Assembly (NCBI GenBank): GCA_964577955.1
Contig: CAZOAZ010000002.1
Coordinates: forward strand, 203,152-267,151
Source: CADEEX01 sp964577955
GTDB lineage: Bacteria > Acidobacteriota > Vicinamibacteria > Vicinamibacterales > CAVVIG01
DNA: 64,000 nucleotides
Direction of reading: 5' to 3'
Shown in pieces: positions 36,012-44,563 of this stretch. A model generated the notes under the pieces. The model saw only the letters and a program-made list of their open reading frames with translations. It was not told the DNA's origin and made no database searches. The position numbers and the translations under genes were made by a program. Numbering within the stretch: the first letter of the stretch is position 1; every line of letters begins with the position of its first letter.

Positions 36012-37190
36012 GTGTCTCCCGCAAACCGCGCGTCGCTCTTGACGCTCGGCGCCGCCGCGTTTCTGGTCAGCGCCGATGCCCGGGTCATCGATCCGCTGCT
36101 CAAGATCGTCGCGGCTGAATTCCACGTGTCGAACGAAAGCGCGGCGCTGACGATCTCGGCTTACGCGCTGCCGTACGGTTTCTGCCAGCTGTTCTACGGA
36201 CCGCTCGGCGATCGCGTCGGCCAGCTGAGGGTCATGGCCACCGTCATGGCGCTCTTCGCGCTGGGGACGCTGGCGTGCGCCGCGGTGCCGAATCTCGGAA
36301 CGTTCATCGCGCTGCGACTGCTGACCGGCGTCGTCGCCGCCGGCATCATTCCGCTCTCGATCAGCTACATCGGCGACAAGTTCGCGTACGAACACCGCCA
36401 GGCGGCACTCGGCCGCTTCATCAGCGCGCTGATGCTCGGACAGATCATGTCGGCCACGCTCGGCGGAGTGCTCGGCGAGTACGCGAGCTGGCGCGGCGTC
36501 TTTCTCGTCTTCGGCGCCGCGGGTCTCCTCGTCGCGGCGCTCCTCGGCCGCGAGTCGGCGCGCTTCGCCGCGGATCGCAAGGAGCGCTACTTCTCGTTTG
36601 CCGCCATCCGCGATCTGCTGCAGGCCCCGAGCGCGCCGATCGTCTTCACCAGCGTCTTCATCGAAGGGCTGTTCGTCTTCGGCGGTCTGGCGTTTCTCTC
36701 CGCGTCGATGCTCGAACGATTCTCATTCCTCGGACCGAGCCAGGTCGGTCTGATGCTGGCCGGCTACGGCGTCGGCGGTCTGTGCTACGCCGTAACGGTC
36801 AAACGCCTGGTCCCGAAGATCGGCGAGCGGGGCACCCTCATCGTGGGTGGTTCGCTGCTCTGCGCCGCCTATCTGCTGATTGGGTTCTTGCGCGCCTGGT
36901 GGTTGTTCATCCCGGGCATGATCCTCTACGGCATGGGCTATTTCACGATGCACGGGGCCATCCAGACGCGCGCCACGGAAATCAATCCCAAGGCGCGGTC
37001 GACCGCCGTCTCGCTCTTCGCGTTCATCTTCTTCCTCGGTCAGGGCCTCGGTCCGATCGCGATGGGCCGGGCGATCCGGCTGTTCGGCTACGGGCCGAGC
37101 TTTGCCGTCGCCGGCGCCGGCCTCCTCACGCTCGCGCTTTGGACTCAGGGTCAATTCGCTCGCTTTACCACAGCCTCGCGCGCCGCCTAG
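36012..37190 (+). CDS. MFS transporter (Bcr/CflA-like drug exporter type)
   Basis: A 392-residue, 12-helix permease. GTG 36012 is chosen as the start because upstream codons run into the divergent dehydrogenase gene. PYGFCQLFYGPLGDRVGQLRVM after helix 2 is the motif A of drug:proton antiporters, and LRLLTGVVAAGIIPLSISYIGD resembles motif C. TATACT at 35999-36004 is a possible -10 very close to the start, giving a nearly leaderless message. Substrate unknown. Confidence 0.87.
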   Translation: MSPANRASLLTLGAAAFLVSADARVIDPLLKIVAAEFHVSNESAALTISAYALPYGFCQLFYGPLGDRVGQLRVMATVMALFALGTLACAAVPNLGTFIALRLLTGVVAAGIIPLSISYIGDKFAYEHRQAALGRFISALMLGQIMSATLGGVLGEYASWRGVFLVFGAAGLLVAALLGRESARFAADRKERYFSFAAIRDLLQAPSAPIVFTSVFIEGLFVFGGLAFLSASMLERFSFLGPSQVGLMLAGYGVGGLCYAVTVKRLVPKIGERGTLIVGGSLLCAAYLLIGFLRAWWLFIPGMILYGMGYFTMHGAIQTRATEINPKARSTAVSLFAFIFFLGQGLGPIAMGRAIRLFGYGPSFAVAGAGLLTLALWTQGQFARFTTASRAA

Positions 37191-37193
37191 AAT
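37164..37193 (+). promoter_or_regulatory. candidate sigma-70 promoter of propeller 8
   Basis: TTTACC and TAGAAT are separated by 18 bp, overlapping the end of the MFS gene, and stand 31 bp before ATG 37225. TAGAAT also occurs before two other genes in the window. Confidence 0.4.
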
Positions 37194-37224
37194 CCGCGCT
37201 CATACATCCCGTTTCGGAGGCTTC

Positions 37225-38556
37225 ATGCAGCGTCCGTCCTTCGTCGCCGCGCCGCTCGCCGCCGTGGTGGTGACGGCGATTCTTTCAATCACGCTCAGCG
37301 CACAGACTCGCACGCAGAACTGGTGGCAATGGCGTGGTCCCGACGCAACCGGCGTGTCGGCCACCGCCAATCCGCCACTCGAATGGAGTGAGACCAGGAA
37401 CATCAAGTGGAAGGTTGAGATCCCCGGACGAGGGAACGCCTCGCCAGTCATCTGGAACGACCGGCTCTTCGTCACCACCGCGGTGCCCGCGAACGTCGAC
37501 GGCAAGGCGCAGCACGATCCACGCGGTGGACTCAGGCCGCGCGGCGTCCACCGGTTCATGGTGCTGGCGATCGATCGCCACACCGGCAAGACCGTCTGGG
37601 AACGCGTCGCGACGGAAGCCGAGCCGCACGAAGCCGGCCACACCGACAACAGCACGTGGGCCTCGAGCTCGCCAATCACCGACGGCGACAGCGTCTTCGC
37701 CTACTTCGAGTCGTTCGGCCTCTATGCCTACGACATGAACGGCACGCTGCGCTGGAAGAAGGACCTCGGCGACAAGCGCATGCGCAATCAGTTCGGCGAG
37801 GGATCGACGCCGGCGCTCTACGGCAACACGATCGTCATCGTCTGGGATCATCTGAACGGCGACGGTTCGTTCATCGCCGCGTTCGACAAACGCGACGGCC
37901 GCGAACTGTGGCGCGTCGCGCGGGAAGAGATCGACACCTGGGCCACGCCGCTCGTCCTCGACGTCAATGGCAAGCCGCAGGTCATCGTGCCCGCCATGCG
38001 GCGCAATCGCAGCTACGATCTGGCCACCGGCGCCGTCATCTGGGAGTCGGACGGCCTGACGATGAATCCGATTCCGTCGCCGGTCCACGACGACGGCATC
38101 GTGTATCTGATGAGCGGCTTCCAGGGCAACGACCTGAAGGCGATTCGCCTCGCCGATGCGCGCGGCAATCTGGACAACACCCCACACGTCGTCTGGTCGT
38201 TCGATCGCGACACGCCGTACGTACCGTCGCCGATTCTCGTCAACGGGATCCTCTACTTTCTCAAGACGAACTCCGGCATCCTCTCGGCATTCGACGCGAA
38301 GACCGGCAAGCCGCACTATCAGAATCAGCGTCTCGACGGCGTGCCGAACGTCTTTGCCTCGCCGGTGTCGGCGCAGGGGCGCATCTACTTCCCGGGCCGC
38401 GAAGGCACGACGATCGTGATCAAGTCCGGTCCGAGCTACGAAGTGCTCGCCAAGAACACGCTGGACGACGGGTTCGACGCGTCGCCGGCGCTGGCCGGCC
38501 GCGAGATGTATCTGCGCGGCAACGCGTATCTGTACTGCATCGCGAGCCCGCAATAG
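37225..38556 (+). CDS. secreted PQQ-like beta-propeller protein 8
   Basis: A 443-residue protein. ATG 37225 has a strong GGAGG five bases upstream; the longer open frame lies inside the MFS gene. Signal peptide about residues 1-26, then NWWQWRGPDATGVSATANPPLEW. Propeller blades include VLAIDRHTGKTVWERV and AFDKRDGRELWRVAREEI. The end RGNAYLYCIAS is like those of propellers 6 and 7. It is the most distant copy of the set, about 15 kb from the others, and forms a unit with the lipocalin-like gene downstream, separated by a palindromic repeat. Confidence 0.88.
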   Translation: MQRPSFVAAPLAAVVVTAILSITLSAQTRTQNWWQWRGPDATGVSATANPPLEWSETRNIKWKVEIPGRGNASPVIWNDRLFVTTAVPANVDGKAQHDPRGGLRPRGVHRFMVLAIDRHTGKTVWERVATEAEPHEAGHTDNSTWASSSPITDGDSVFAYFESFGLYAYDMNGTLRWKKDLGDKRMRNQFGEGSTPALYGNTIVIVWDHLNGDGSFIAAFDKRDGRELWRVAREEIDTWATPLVLDVNGKPQVIVPAMRRNRSYDLATGAVIWESDGLTMNPIPSPVHDDGIVYLMSGFQGNDLKAIRLADARGNLDNTPHVVWSFDRDTPYVPSPILVNGILYFLKTNSGILSAFDAKTGKPHYQNQRLDGVPNVFASPVSAQGRIYFPGREGTTIVIKSGPSYEVLAKNTLDDGFDASPALAGREMYLRGNAYLYCIASPQ

Positions 38557-38562
38557 TCGTGG

Positions 38563-38582
38563 GGTCCGGCTTTAGCCGGACC
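38563..38582. repeat. TCCGGCT/AGCCGGA palindrome
   Basis: GGTCCGGCTTTAGCCGGACC, a perfect inverted repeat apart from its two central bases, lies just after propeller 8 and 18 bp before the next start. Confidence 0.9.
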
Positions 38583-38599
38583 GTATAGCCGGAGGACGA

Positions 38600-39553
38600 A
38601 TGGCTGCTCCACGCGCGTTGCGCTTCGCCGCTATCGGCGGAGCGCTGGTTGTCTTGTTTCTTGGCGGCTGGCTCGCTGGACGACTCGGCATCGGATCCGT
38701 CGTCAATCCGGCGTCACTCTCCGAGGTCGAGCGTCAGTTTGCCGAGCGGATGAACGACGCCAGCCTGGTGGGTACGTTCACTATTTGGGGGCGAGAAGGG
38801 CGGCCCGCCAGTCCCGATCGCTATGACATCAAGAGCGTCGAGAAGATCGGCGACGATCTCTGGCGGTTCAACGCCAGCATGTCGTGCTGCGGGGTCAACG
38901 GCACGATCCCGATTCCAGTCCCGCTGCGGTTTGTCGGTGACACGCCCGTGATCATGATGACCGACACGAGTCTTCCTGGTCTCGGTACGTTCACCGTCCG
39001 GCTGTTTTTCTACGGCGACAGCTATTCGGGCACGTGGTCGCACGGCAAGGTCGGCGGCCACATGTCGGGCCGGATCGAAAAACGCGGCGCGCCGGCGGCC
39101 GCGAAGTCCACGATGCCGGCGGCGCAACGGCTGATCGGGGCGTGGCAACTGGCGTCACGCGTCGTGACGAAGGCCGACGGAACGGTGCTGAGCGACGCGG
39201 TCCTCGGCGCTGAACCGCTCGGGCGGCTGTACTACGACGTCAGCGGCGTCATGTCGCTGCAGATGATGCGGCAGGCGCGGACGGCGGCGATCGGCAAGCC
39301 TGGCAATCCGCAGGATGCCGCGAATCCGCGAGCGATCCTCGGCTACGACTCGTACTTCGGCACCTACACGGTCGACGAAGCCGCCGGCACGATTACCCAT
39401 CACGTCCAGGGGTCGTTGTTCCCCGAGGATCTCGGCAAGGACTGGGTCCGTCCGTTCACGCTCGACGAGGGGACGCTGACGCTGAAGTTCACGTCAGCCG
39501 GAGCGGACGGCGTCGACATCACCCGGACGCTCATCTTCCGCCGTCAGTCATGA
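38600..39553 (+). CDS. membrane-anchored protein with lipocalin-like domain
   Basis: A 317-residue protein. ATG 38600 follows GGAGGAC. One N-terminal transmembrane anchor (about residues 10-30) leads to a first beta-rich domain (about 40-165). From about 178 a lipocalin-like domain begins with LIGAWQLASRVV and continues with GRLYYDVSGVMSLQMMR, a pattern of the bacterial Lipocalin-5 family. It is probably periplasmic; the ligand is unknown. Possibly co-transcribed with propeller 8. Confidence 0.78.
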   Translation: MAAPRALRFAAIGGALVVLFLGGWLAGRLGIGSVVNPASLSEVERQFAERMNDASLVGTFTIWGREGRPASPDRYDIKSVEKIGDDLWRFNASMSCCGVNGTIPIPVPLRFVGDTPVIMMTDTSLPGLGTFTVRLFFYGDSYSGTWSHGKVGGHMSGRIEKRGAPAAAKSTMPAAQRLIGAWQLASRVVTKADGTVLSDAVLGAEPLGRLYYDVSGVMSLQMMRQARTAAIGKPGNPQDAANPRAILGYDSYFGTYTVDEAAGTITHHVQGSLFPEDLGKDWVRPFTLDEGTLTLKFTSAGADGVDITRTLIFRRQS

Positions 39554-39571
39554 GGATGGGGGGGCCAGCTC

Positions 39572-39718
39572 GGTGCCAGGTTGGAACCAGTTCGGTGCCA
39601 GACAGCAAGCTGACCCTAACCACTGGATGGCTTAGGGTTAGCGGCGCGTAGTGCCAGGCTGGTACCGGGTTGGTGCCAGGCTGGTGCCAGGCTGGTGCCA
39701 GACTGCAGGCTGACCCCT
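39572..39718. repeat. GGTGCCAG tandem-repeat pair flanking a hairpin
   Basis: Two direct blocks of 11-bp-type repeats (GGTGCCAGGCT units; about three units in the first and five in the second), each ending in GCCAGAC...CTGACCC, surround a hairpin at 613-638 within this kilobase (39613-39638: ACCCTAACCA / TGGCTTAGGGT). The element lies between convergent genes and can terminate both. Confidence 0.75.
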
Positions 39719-41351
39719 AGTGTGCGATCTCCGGCTGCGGAGCAGCGGCCGCGCGGACGCGGAGCGGCTCGGACCTCAGGAACACATGCAGCAGGACGGC
39801 GCCGGCCATAATCACCGCGGCGCAGACAAAGATCAGATGCAGGCCGCTCGCGAGCGCATGACGGACATTGCCGAGGAGCATCTGTAACATCCCCAGGCCG
39901 TTCGGAAGCTTGCCGAACTCGGCCTCGAGTTGCGGACGGAGTTGCGACAGCATCAGCGGATTGCTGAAATACCGCAGGATCCCCGCCGGCGCGCCCGCCG
40001 GCACCGCCTCCGCCATCGTCGAGTTGTAGCGCGTCAGCATCACGGACCCGAACGCGGCGACGCCCACGGTGCTGCCAATCGAGCGGAAGAAGATCGTGGA
40101 CGACGTGGCGGCGCCCATCTGGGCGCTCGGCGCGACGTTCTGGATCGCCAGCGTGTAGACCGGCTGCAGGAACCCCATCCCGAGCCCTGACACGATCATC
40201 CCGTTTGCGACAAACAGCCGCGAACTCGACTCGTCCATCATCGCGAACACGATCATTCCGGCCGCGACGAGCAGCGAGCCGACGACCGCAATGCTCTTGT
40301 ATCCGCCGGTGCGCGAGACGAACTGACCGCCGAAGATGCTGCCGACGACGGCGCCCATCATCAGTGGCGTGAGCAGACTGCCCGACTGCGTCGCCGACAC
40401 GCCAAGCACGCCCTGCATGTAGAGCGGCAGGTAGATGATGACGCCGAACATGCCGATGCCGAGCACGAACGAACAGAGCGAACAGATCGCGATGATCGAA
40501 TTGTTGAAGAGCGACAGCGGAATCACCGGCTCCGCCGATCGCAGTTCGACGGTGACAAAGGCGATCGACATGGCCGCGGCCAGGGCGAGCAGCGAAGCGA
40601 CACGCGTCGAGGTCCAGCCGTACTGGGTCGCCCAAGTCAGCGCCAGCAGCAGCGGCACGACCGTACCGATCAGCGTCGCATAGCCGCCCCAATCGAGTTT
40701 GCGATGAGAGCCGCGCGGCGGCATGTGCGGAAATTCAAAGTAGATCGCCGAGACGGCAATCGCGCCGACCGGCAGATTCACCCAGAAACACGCGCGCCAC
40801 GACCACGAATCGGTCAGCCATCCGCCCAGCGTCGGACCGAAGATTGACGACAGACCCCAGACGGCCGCGAAGAGACCCTGATAGCGGCCGCGTTCGGCCG
40901 GCGAGAAGATGTCGCCGACGATCGTGAACAGGATGCCGAGCACCATGCCGGCGCCAATGCCCTGCAGACCACGGAACAGAATCAGCTGTCCCATGCCGTC
41001 GATCGGCAGGAAGTTCAGCTTGCCGGCCGCACCGCACAGCGCCGAGGTCACCACAAACAGAATGGCGCCGCAAAGAAAGTACGGCTTGCGTCCGTAAATG
41101 TCCGACAGGCTGGCAAAAATCGGGACCGACACCGTCGACGACAGCAGATACGCCGTCGCCACCCACGGATAGCGATCGAAACCAGAGAGCTCCGCGATGA
41201 TCCGCGGCTCCGCCGTGCCGACGATGGTCTGATCGATCGCGGCAAGGAGCGCCGCGAGCAGAAGTCCCGTCAGTGTGCCGATGAACTGCGGCCTCGTCAG
41301 CCTGACGAGGCCCGAAGTGACGTAGGGGTGCCCGCCAGTCGGGTCGCTCAT
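39717..41351 (-). CDS. DHA2-family MFS multidrug exporter (EmrB/QacA type)
   Basis: A 544-residue permease with 14 helices, the DHA2 layout. AALLAAIDQTIVGTAEPRII in helix 1 matches motif D1 with the acidic residue. IFASLSDIYGRKPYFL is motif A, and FRGLQGIGAGMVLGILFTIVGDIF followed by GPTLGGWLTDSWSWRACFWVN are motifs B and C of drug antiporters. It should export hydrophobic compounds by proton antiport at the inner membrane. No HlyD/EmrA partner is adjacent. The ATG at 41351 has no very strong ribosome site. Confidence 0.92.
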   Translation of the reverse strand: MSDPTGGHPYVTSGLVRLTRPQFIGTLTGLLLAALLAAIDQTIVGTAEPRIIAELSGFDRYPWVATAYLLSSTVSVPIFASLSDIYGRKPYFLCGAILFVVTSALCGAAGKLNFLPIDGMGQLILFRGLQGIGAGMVLGILFTIVGDIFSPAERGRYQGLFAAVWGLSSIFGPTLGGWLTDSWSWRACFWVNLPVGAIAVSAIYFEFPHMPPRGSHRKLDWGGYATLIGTVVPLLLALTWATQYGWTSTRVASLLALAAAMSIAFVTVELRSAEPVIPLSLFNNSIIAICSLCSFVLGIGMFGVIIYLPLYMQGVLGVSATQSGSLLTPLMMGAVVGSIFGGQFVSRTGGYKSIAVVGSLLVAAGMIVFAMMDESSSRLFVANGMIVSGLGMGFLQPVYTLAIQNVAPSAQMGAATSSTIFFRSIGSTVGVAAFGSVMLTRYNSTMAEAVPAGAPAGILRYFSNPLMLSQLRPQLEAEFGKLPNGLGMLQMLLGNVRHALASGLHLIFVCAAVIMAGAVLLHVFLRSEPLRVRAAAAPQPEIAH

Positions 41352-41467
41352 GTGCCGCCTCTCTAGAGGGGCGTGATTGTACTATTCGCCCCGTTCGTCC
41401 GCTGGCCAGCCGCCGGAATCACCCTCACGTCACAGTTTCAAACGGCCGTCGCGCGCTACCATCAAGC

Positions 41468-41833
41468 ATGATCCTGCGATTTCCTGGTTCCGGCACCGTC
41501 CTCGGCGCGCTCCTGAGCGGCCTTGGTCAGACGGCCGGCATCGGCAACGACGAAGCGGCGATCGAGAGTCCCACGGCTCCGCAACTCGTCGAGGCGATCG
41601 AGGCGATGGCACGGGCCGACATCGAGTTCGTCATCCTCGAAAACGGCGACGCATTCCTGCAGGCAGCGGGCGAGGGCGACGGACCGTATCAGCTGGAGTA
41701 CCGCCCCCGGGCCGATGGTCCGCAGATCGCTGTTGACGGCGGAGTGGACAAGGAAACGCTGCGACGCGTGATGCTCGCGTATCGCCGCGGCGACAGCGGC
41801 TGGAAAGGGTCGTTGTCCTGGAGCGCGATCTGA
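41468..41833 (+). CDS. small soluble protein of unknown function
   Basis: A 121-residue protein starting at ATG 41468. There is no membrane helix apart from a weak hydrophobic start. Its C-terminal third (IAVDGGVDKETLRRVMLAYRRGDSGW followed by SLSW) resembles the end of small immunity-type proteins, where an amphipathic helix precedes a Trp-rich strand, but I cannot name a family. It is monocistronic, between the divergent DHA2 exporter and a repeat, with average codon use. Confidence 0.6.
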   Translation: MILRFPGSGTVLGALLSGLGQTAGIGNDEAAIESPTAPQLVEAIEAMARADIEFVILENGDAFLQAAGEGDGPYQLEYRPRADGPQIAVDGGVDKETLRRVMLAYRRGDSGWKGSLSWSAI

Positions 41834-41887
41834 GGTCCGGCTAACTGGTCCGCCGTAGCCTTGGCGAGGCGGAAGCCGGACGCCACC
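41834..41887. repeat. nested palindrome: TCCGGCT/AGCCGGA split by TCCGCC..GGCGGA element
   Basis: GGTCCGGCT at 41834-41842 and AGCCGGACGCCACC at 41874-41887 are the two halves of the common palindrome. Between them lie 31 bp with GTCCGCCGTAGCCTTGGCGA...GGCGGA, itself a palindrome. The same nested unit occurs at 55587-55636. Confidence 0.88.
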
Positions 41888-41888
41888 T

Positions 41889-43121
41889 TCACATCGTCGG
41901 CGTCGGCACCGCCAGCAGGCGCTCGATCTCTTCGACGAACGCCGCCTGCTCGAGGCGATAGAACTCGCCGGTCGCCTTGCTGGCGTACCCGGCGTGCACC
42001 GCCTTGGTGCGGCCGTCGCGCCCGAGCACGAACGTCGCGGGGAACGTCGAGAGGTTGACCGCCTGCGGAATCTTCGCCGACGCCTCGTCGGGCGTGCCGG
42101 CAATCAGCACCGGATAGGTGATCCCGAACTGCTTGATGAACGCGCGGACGCGATCGGGATTCTTCAGCTGATCGGCTTCTTCGAACGCGAGCGCGACGAT
42201 TTCCAATCCCCGATCGTGGTGCGACTTGTAGAGCGCTGACAGGAACGGCGCCTCGTCGTGGCAGTTCGGGCACCAACTGCCGGTGATGCTGACGATGACG
42301 ACCTTGCCGCGGAACCGATCGTCGCTTTCGGACACCATTGCTCCGGAGAGATCCGGAAACCGGAACCGAAAGACTTCGTTGGGATCGCGCACCGTCGTGT
42401 ACTGGCGCGGATCGGTCGGCTCGGGCAGGCCCTTGGCTTTGGCCACGTCGACGCGAAACGCCGCGAGTGGGGTTCTGCCGTCTTCAACGAGCGCGAGTGA
42501 CCCGTCGGATTGCGGCGTCACGTCGTAGCGAGTCGGCCGTGCGCCCGAGAAATGACTCAGCACGAGCGTGCCGTTGACGAAGCGGCCGTTCAGGGTGCCG
42601 CTGTCGCCGTCGACGCGCATGATGGCGCCGGTGACATTCGGACCATCCTGGCGGATCAGGAATCGCCAGGCCGACTCGCCCTTGTTCGAGGGTTTCTCGA
42701 GCGGAATGCGCCACTCGCCGGAAATCTGCGGCACGTCGCCGGCCGGCGGCGCCGCGGCGCTGGCGCGGGTGGCTCTGAATTCGTAGCCGCGGCCGCGCGT
42801 CCCGCGATCGTAAAAACCTTCGAGCTGATCGCCTTTGAAGGTGGCGTCGACGCGGCTGCCGTACTGCGCGAAGGCGATCGACAGCTTCTCGCCGTCGAAG
42901 GTCGCGCTCGTCGAGGGCACGCGGACCTCGCCGTCGAAGAACGTGCCGGCGATCGTGTCTCCGTCCCCGGTGATCTCGAACTTGAATGGCACGTCGAAGC
43001 TGCGGACCGTCACGACCGCGTCCCACATGCCGACTGGCGTTGGCGCCGGCCGTGCGCACGCGGACAGCAGTGCCGTCAGCATGATTGCAAAGGTGAGATT
43101 TCGGCGAGCAGCAGTTGTCAT
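41889..43121 (-). CDS. TlpA-like thioredoxin lipoprotein
   Basis: A 410-residue lipoprotein. ATG 43121 begins a type II signal with lipobox L19-S20-A21-C22; the longer open frame is repeat-derived. Residues about 35-245 are a beta-rich domain of unknown function. From about 250 a TlpA/AhpC-TSA thioredoxin fold follows: GKVVIVSITGSWCPNCHDE with the redox pair C284-P-N-C287, then the cis-proline region NLSTFPATFVLGRDG. It should reduce or isomerise disulfides in the periplasm, anchored in a membrane. A repeat pair separates it from the divergent MFS gene. Confidence 0.9.
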   Translation of the reverse strand: MTTAARRNLTFAIMLTALLSACARPAPTPVGMWDAVVTVRSFDVPFKFEITGDGDTIAGTFFDGEVRVPSTSATFDGEKLSIAFAQYGSRVDATFKGDQLEGFYDRGTRGRGYEFRATRASAAAPPAGDVPQISGEWRIPLEKPSNKGESAWRFLIRQDGPNVTGAIMRVDGDSGTLNGRFVNGTLVLSHFSGARPTRYDVTPQSDGSLALVEDGRTPLAAFRVDVAKAKGLPEPTDPRQYTTVRDPNEVFRFRFPDLSGAMVSESDDRFRGKVVIVSITGSWCPNCHDEAPFLSALYKSHHDRGLEIVALAFEEADQLKNPDRVRAFIKQFGITYPVLIAGTPDEASAKIPQAVNLSTFPATFVLGRDGRTKAVHAGYASKATGEFYRLEQAAFVEEIERLLAVPTPTM

Positions 43122-43139
43122 AACGTGCCTGATGTTATC

Positions 43140-43210
43140 GGACAGGCTGAAGCCTGTCCCTACCGATGTCGCGAGCGCCACTCCCGGTAGGGACAGGCTT
43201 TAGCCTGTCC
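43140..43210. repeat. two GGACAGGCTNNAGCCTGTCC palindromes head to head
   Basis: Copies at 43140-43159 and 43191-43210 lie in opposite orientation (flanks CCTACCG and CGGTAGG face each other), 31 bp apart, in the promoter region between two divergent genes. Confidence 0.9.
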
Positions 43211-43225
43211 GCCGTCCGATACCAC

Positions 43226-43231
43226 TAGAAT
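43226..43231 (+). promoter_or_regulatory. possible -10 element before the OFA-type MFS gene
   Basis: TAGAAT in ACCACTAGAATACC lies 28 bp before ATG 43259, at the usual distance for a short leader. No clear -35 because the upstream sequence is occupied by a repeat. Confidence 0.3.
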
Positions 43232-43258
43232 ACCGGCCAACCCGGAGGACTTCACCTG

Positions 43259-44515
43259 ATGTCTGAGCGTTGGCGCATTCCCGTCGGCGCGGTGGCCGTG
43301 CACATCTGCATCGGCTCGGTGTACTCGTGGAGCACCTTCAACCGGCCGATTCAGCAGCTGTTTCCCGCCGATCCGTGGTGGTTCAGCCCGCCATATACGA
43401 CGTTCACGACCGCGCTCGTGCTGCTCGGCCTCAGCGCCGCGTTCATGGGACCGTGGGTCGAGCGCAAGGGGCCGCGCGTCACGGCCACCGCCTCGGCGCT
43501 GTTTTTCGGCAGCGGACTCCTGATCGGCGGGCTGGGCCTCGCGCTGGGTCAATCGGTGATCGTGTTTCTCGGGATGGGCATCATCGGCGGCATCGGCTGC
43601 GGCCTCGGCTACATCGCCCCGGTCAGCACGCTCGTGAAGTGGTTTCCCGATCGCCGCGGCATGGCGACCGGCATGGCGATCATGGGCTTCGGCGGCGGCG
43701 CGTTCATCGCCGGCTACCTCAATGTGTTCTTCATGGATCGGATCGGCGTGGCGCGGACGGTGATGGCGCTCGGCGCGACCTATCTCGTGGTGATGCTGGC
43801 GGGATCGCGGCTGCTCAAGCGCCCGCCGCCCGGCTGGAAACCCGAGGGGTGGACACCGCCGGCGAAAACCAACCCGATGATCACGAACGTCAGCCTGACG
43901 CGGAATCAGGCGCTGCAGCATCCGCAGTTTTTTCTTCTGTGGGGCATGCTGTTCATCAACGTGACGGCGGGCATCGGCATCCTGGCGCAGGCGTCGCCGA
44001 TGATGCAGGACATGTTTCACCGCACGGCGATTCAGGCGGCTGCAGTGGTGTCGCTCATCAGCATCTTCAACGCCGGTGGGCGATTCGTCTGGGCCTCGAC
44101 CTCGGACTACATCGGACGGCGCAACACCTATCTGATCTTCTTCGCGGCGCAGTTCGTGCTATTCCTGGTCATCCCGACGCTCGCCGCAGGCAATAACTGG
44201 GCAATCTTCCAGGCCGCGCTGTTCATCGTCTTCACGATGTACGGCGGCGGGTTTGCCACGATCCCGGCATTTCTCGCGGATCTCTTTGGTCCCGACAACG
44301 TCGGCGCGATCCACGGCGCGCTGCTGACTTCATGGAGCGCCGCCGCCGTGGTCGGACCGGTGATCATCACCGAGCTGTCGAACCGCGCCAAGGCGGCGCT
44401 GCCGGCTGGCGCCGACCGGATCCACATCTACGACACGCCGCTCCAGGTGCTCGCGGTCCTGCTCGCTGTAGGCTTCCTCATGACGCTGCTGGTGCGCCCG
44501 CTTCGCTCGACGTAA
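43259..44515 (+). CDS. MFS transporter, oxalate/formate antiporter (OFA) type
   Basis: A 418-residue, 12-helix permease. The start IPVGAVAVHICIGSVYSWSTFNRPI is typical of OFA-family members. GCGLGYIAPVSTLVKWFPDRRGMATGMAIMGFGGGAF is the family's strongly conserved helix 4-5 block. VSLISIFNAGGRFVWASTSDYIGRRNTYL is its second-half motif A. It probably exchanges or takes up small monocarboxylates or dicarboxylates. GGAGG lies ten bases before ATG 43259. A palindrome follows its stop. Confidence 0.9.
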   Translation: MSERWRIPVGAVAVHICIGSVYSWSTFNRPIQQLFPADPWWFSPPYTTFTTALVLLGLSAAFMGPWVERKGPRVTATASALFFGSGLLIGGLGLALGQSVIVFLGMGIIGGIGCGLGYIAPVSTLVKWFPDRRGMATGMAIMGFGGGAFIAGYLNVFFMDRIGVARTVMALGATYLVVMLAGSRLLKRPPPGWKPEGWTPPAKTNPMITNVSLTRNQALQHPQFFLLWGMLFINVTAGIGILAQASPMMQDMFHRTAIQAAAVVSLISIFNAGGRFVWASTSDYIGRRNTYLIFFAAQFVLFLVIPTLAAGNNWAIFQAALFIVFTMYGGGFATIPAFLADLFGPDNVGAIHGALLTSWSAAAVVGPVIITELSNRAKAALPAGADRIHIYDTPLQVLAVLLAVGFLMTLLVRPLRST

Positions 44516-44521
44516 TGTGGA

Positions 44522-44539
44522 ATCCGGCTTCAGCCGGAT
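44522..44539. repeat. TCCGGCT/AGCCGGA palindrome between convergent genes
   Basis: ATCCGGCTTCAGCCGGAT stands six bases after the MFS stop and 24 bp from the end of the convergent gene, so it can serve as a terminator stem for both. Confidence 0.88.
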
Positions 44540-44563
44540 ACCAACCCTCCGTCGCGTCGCACG

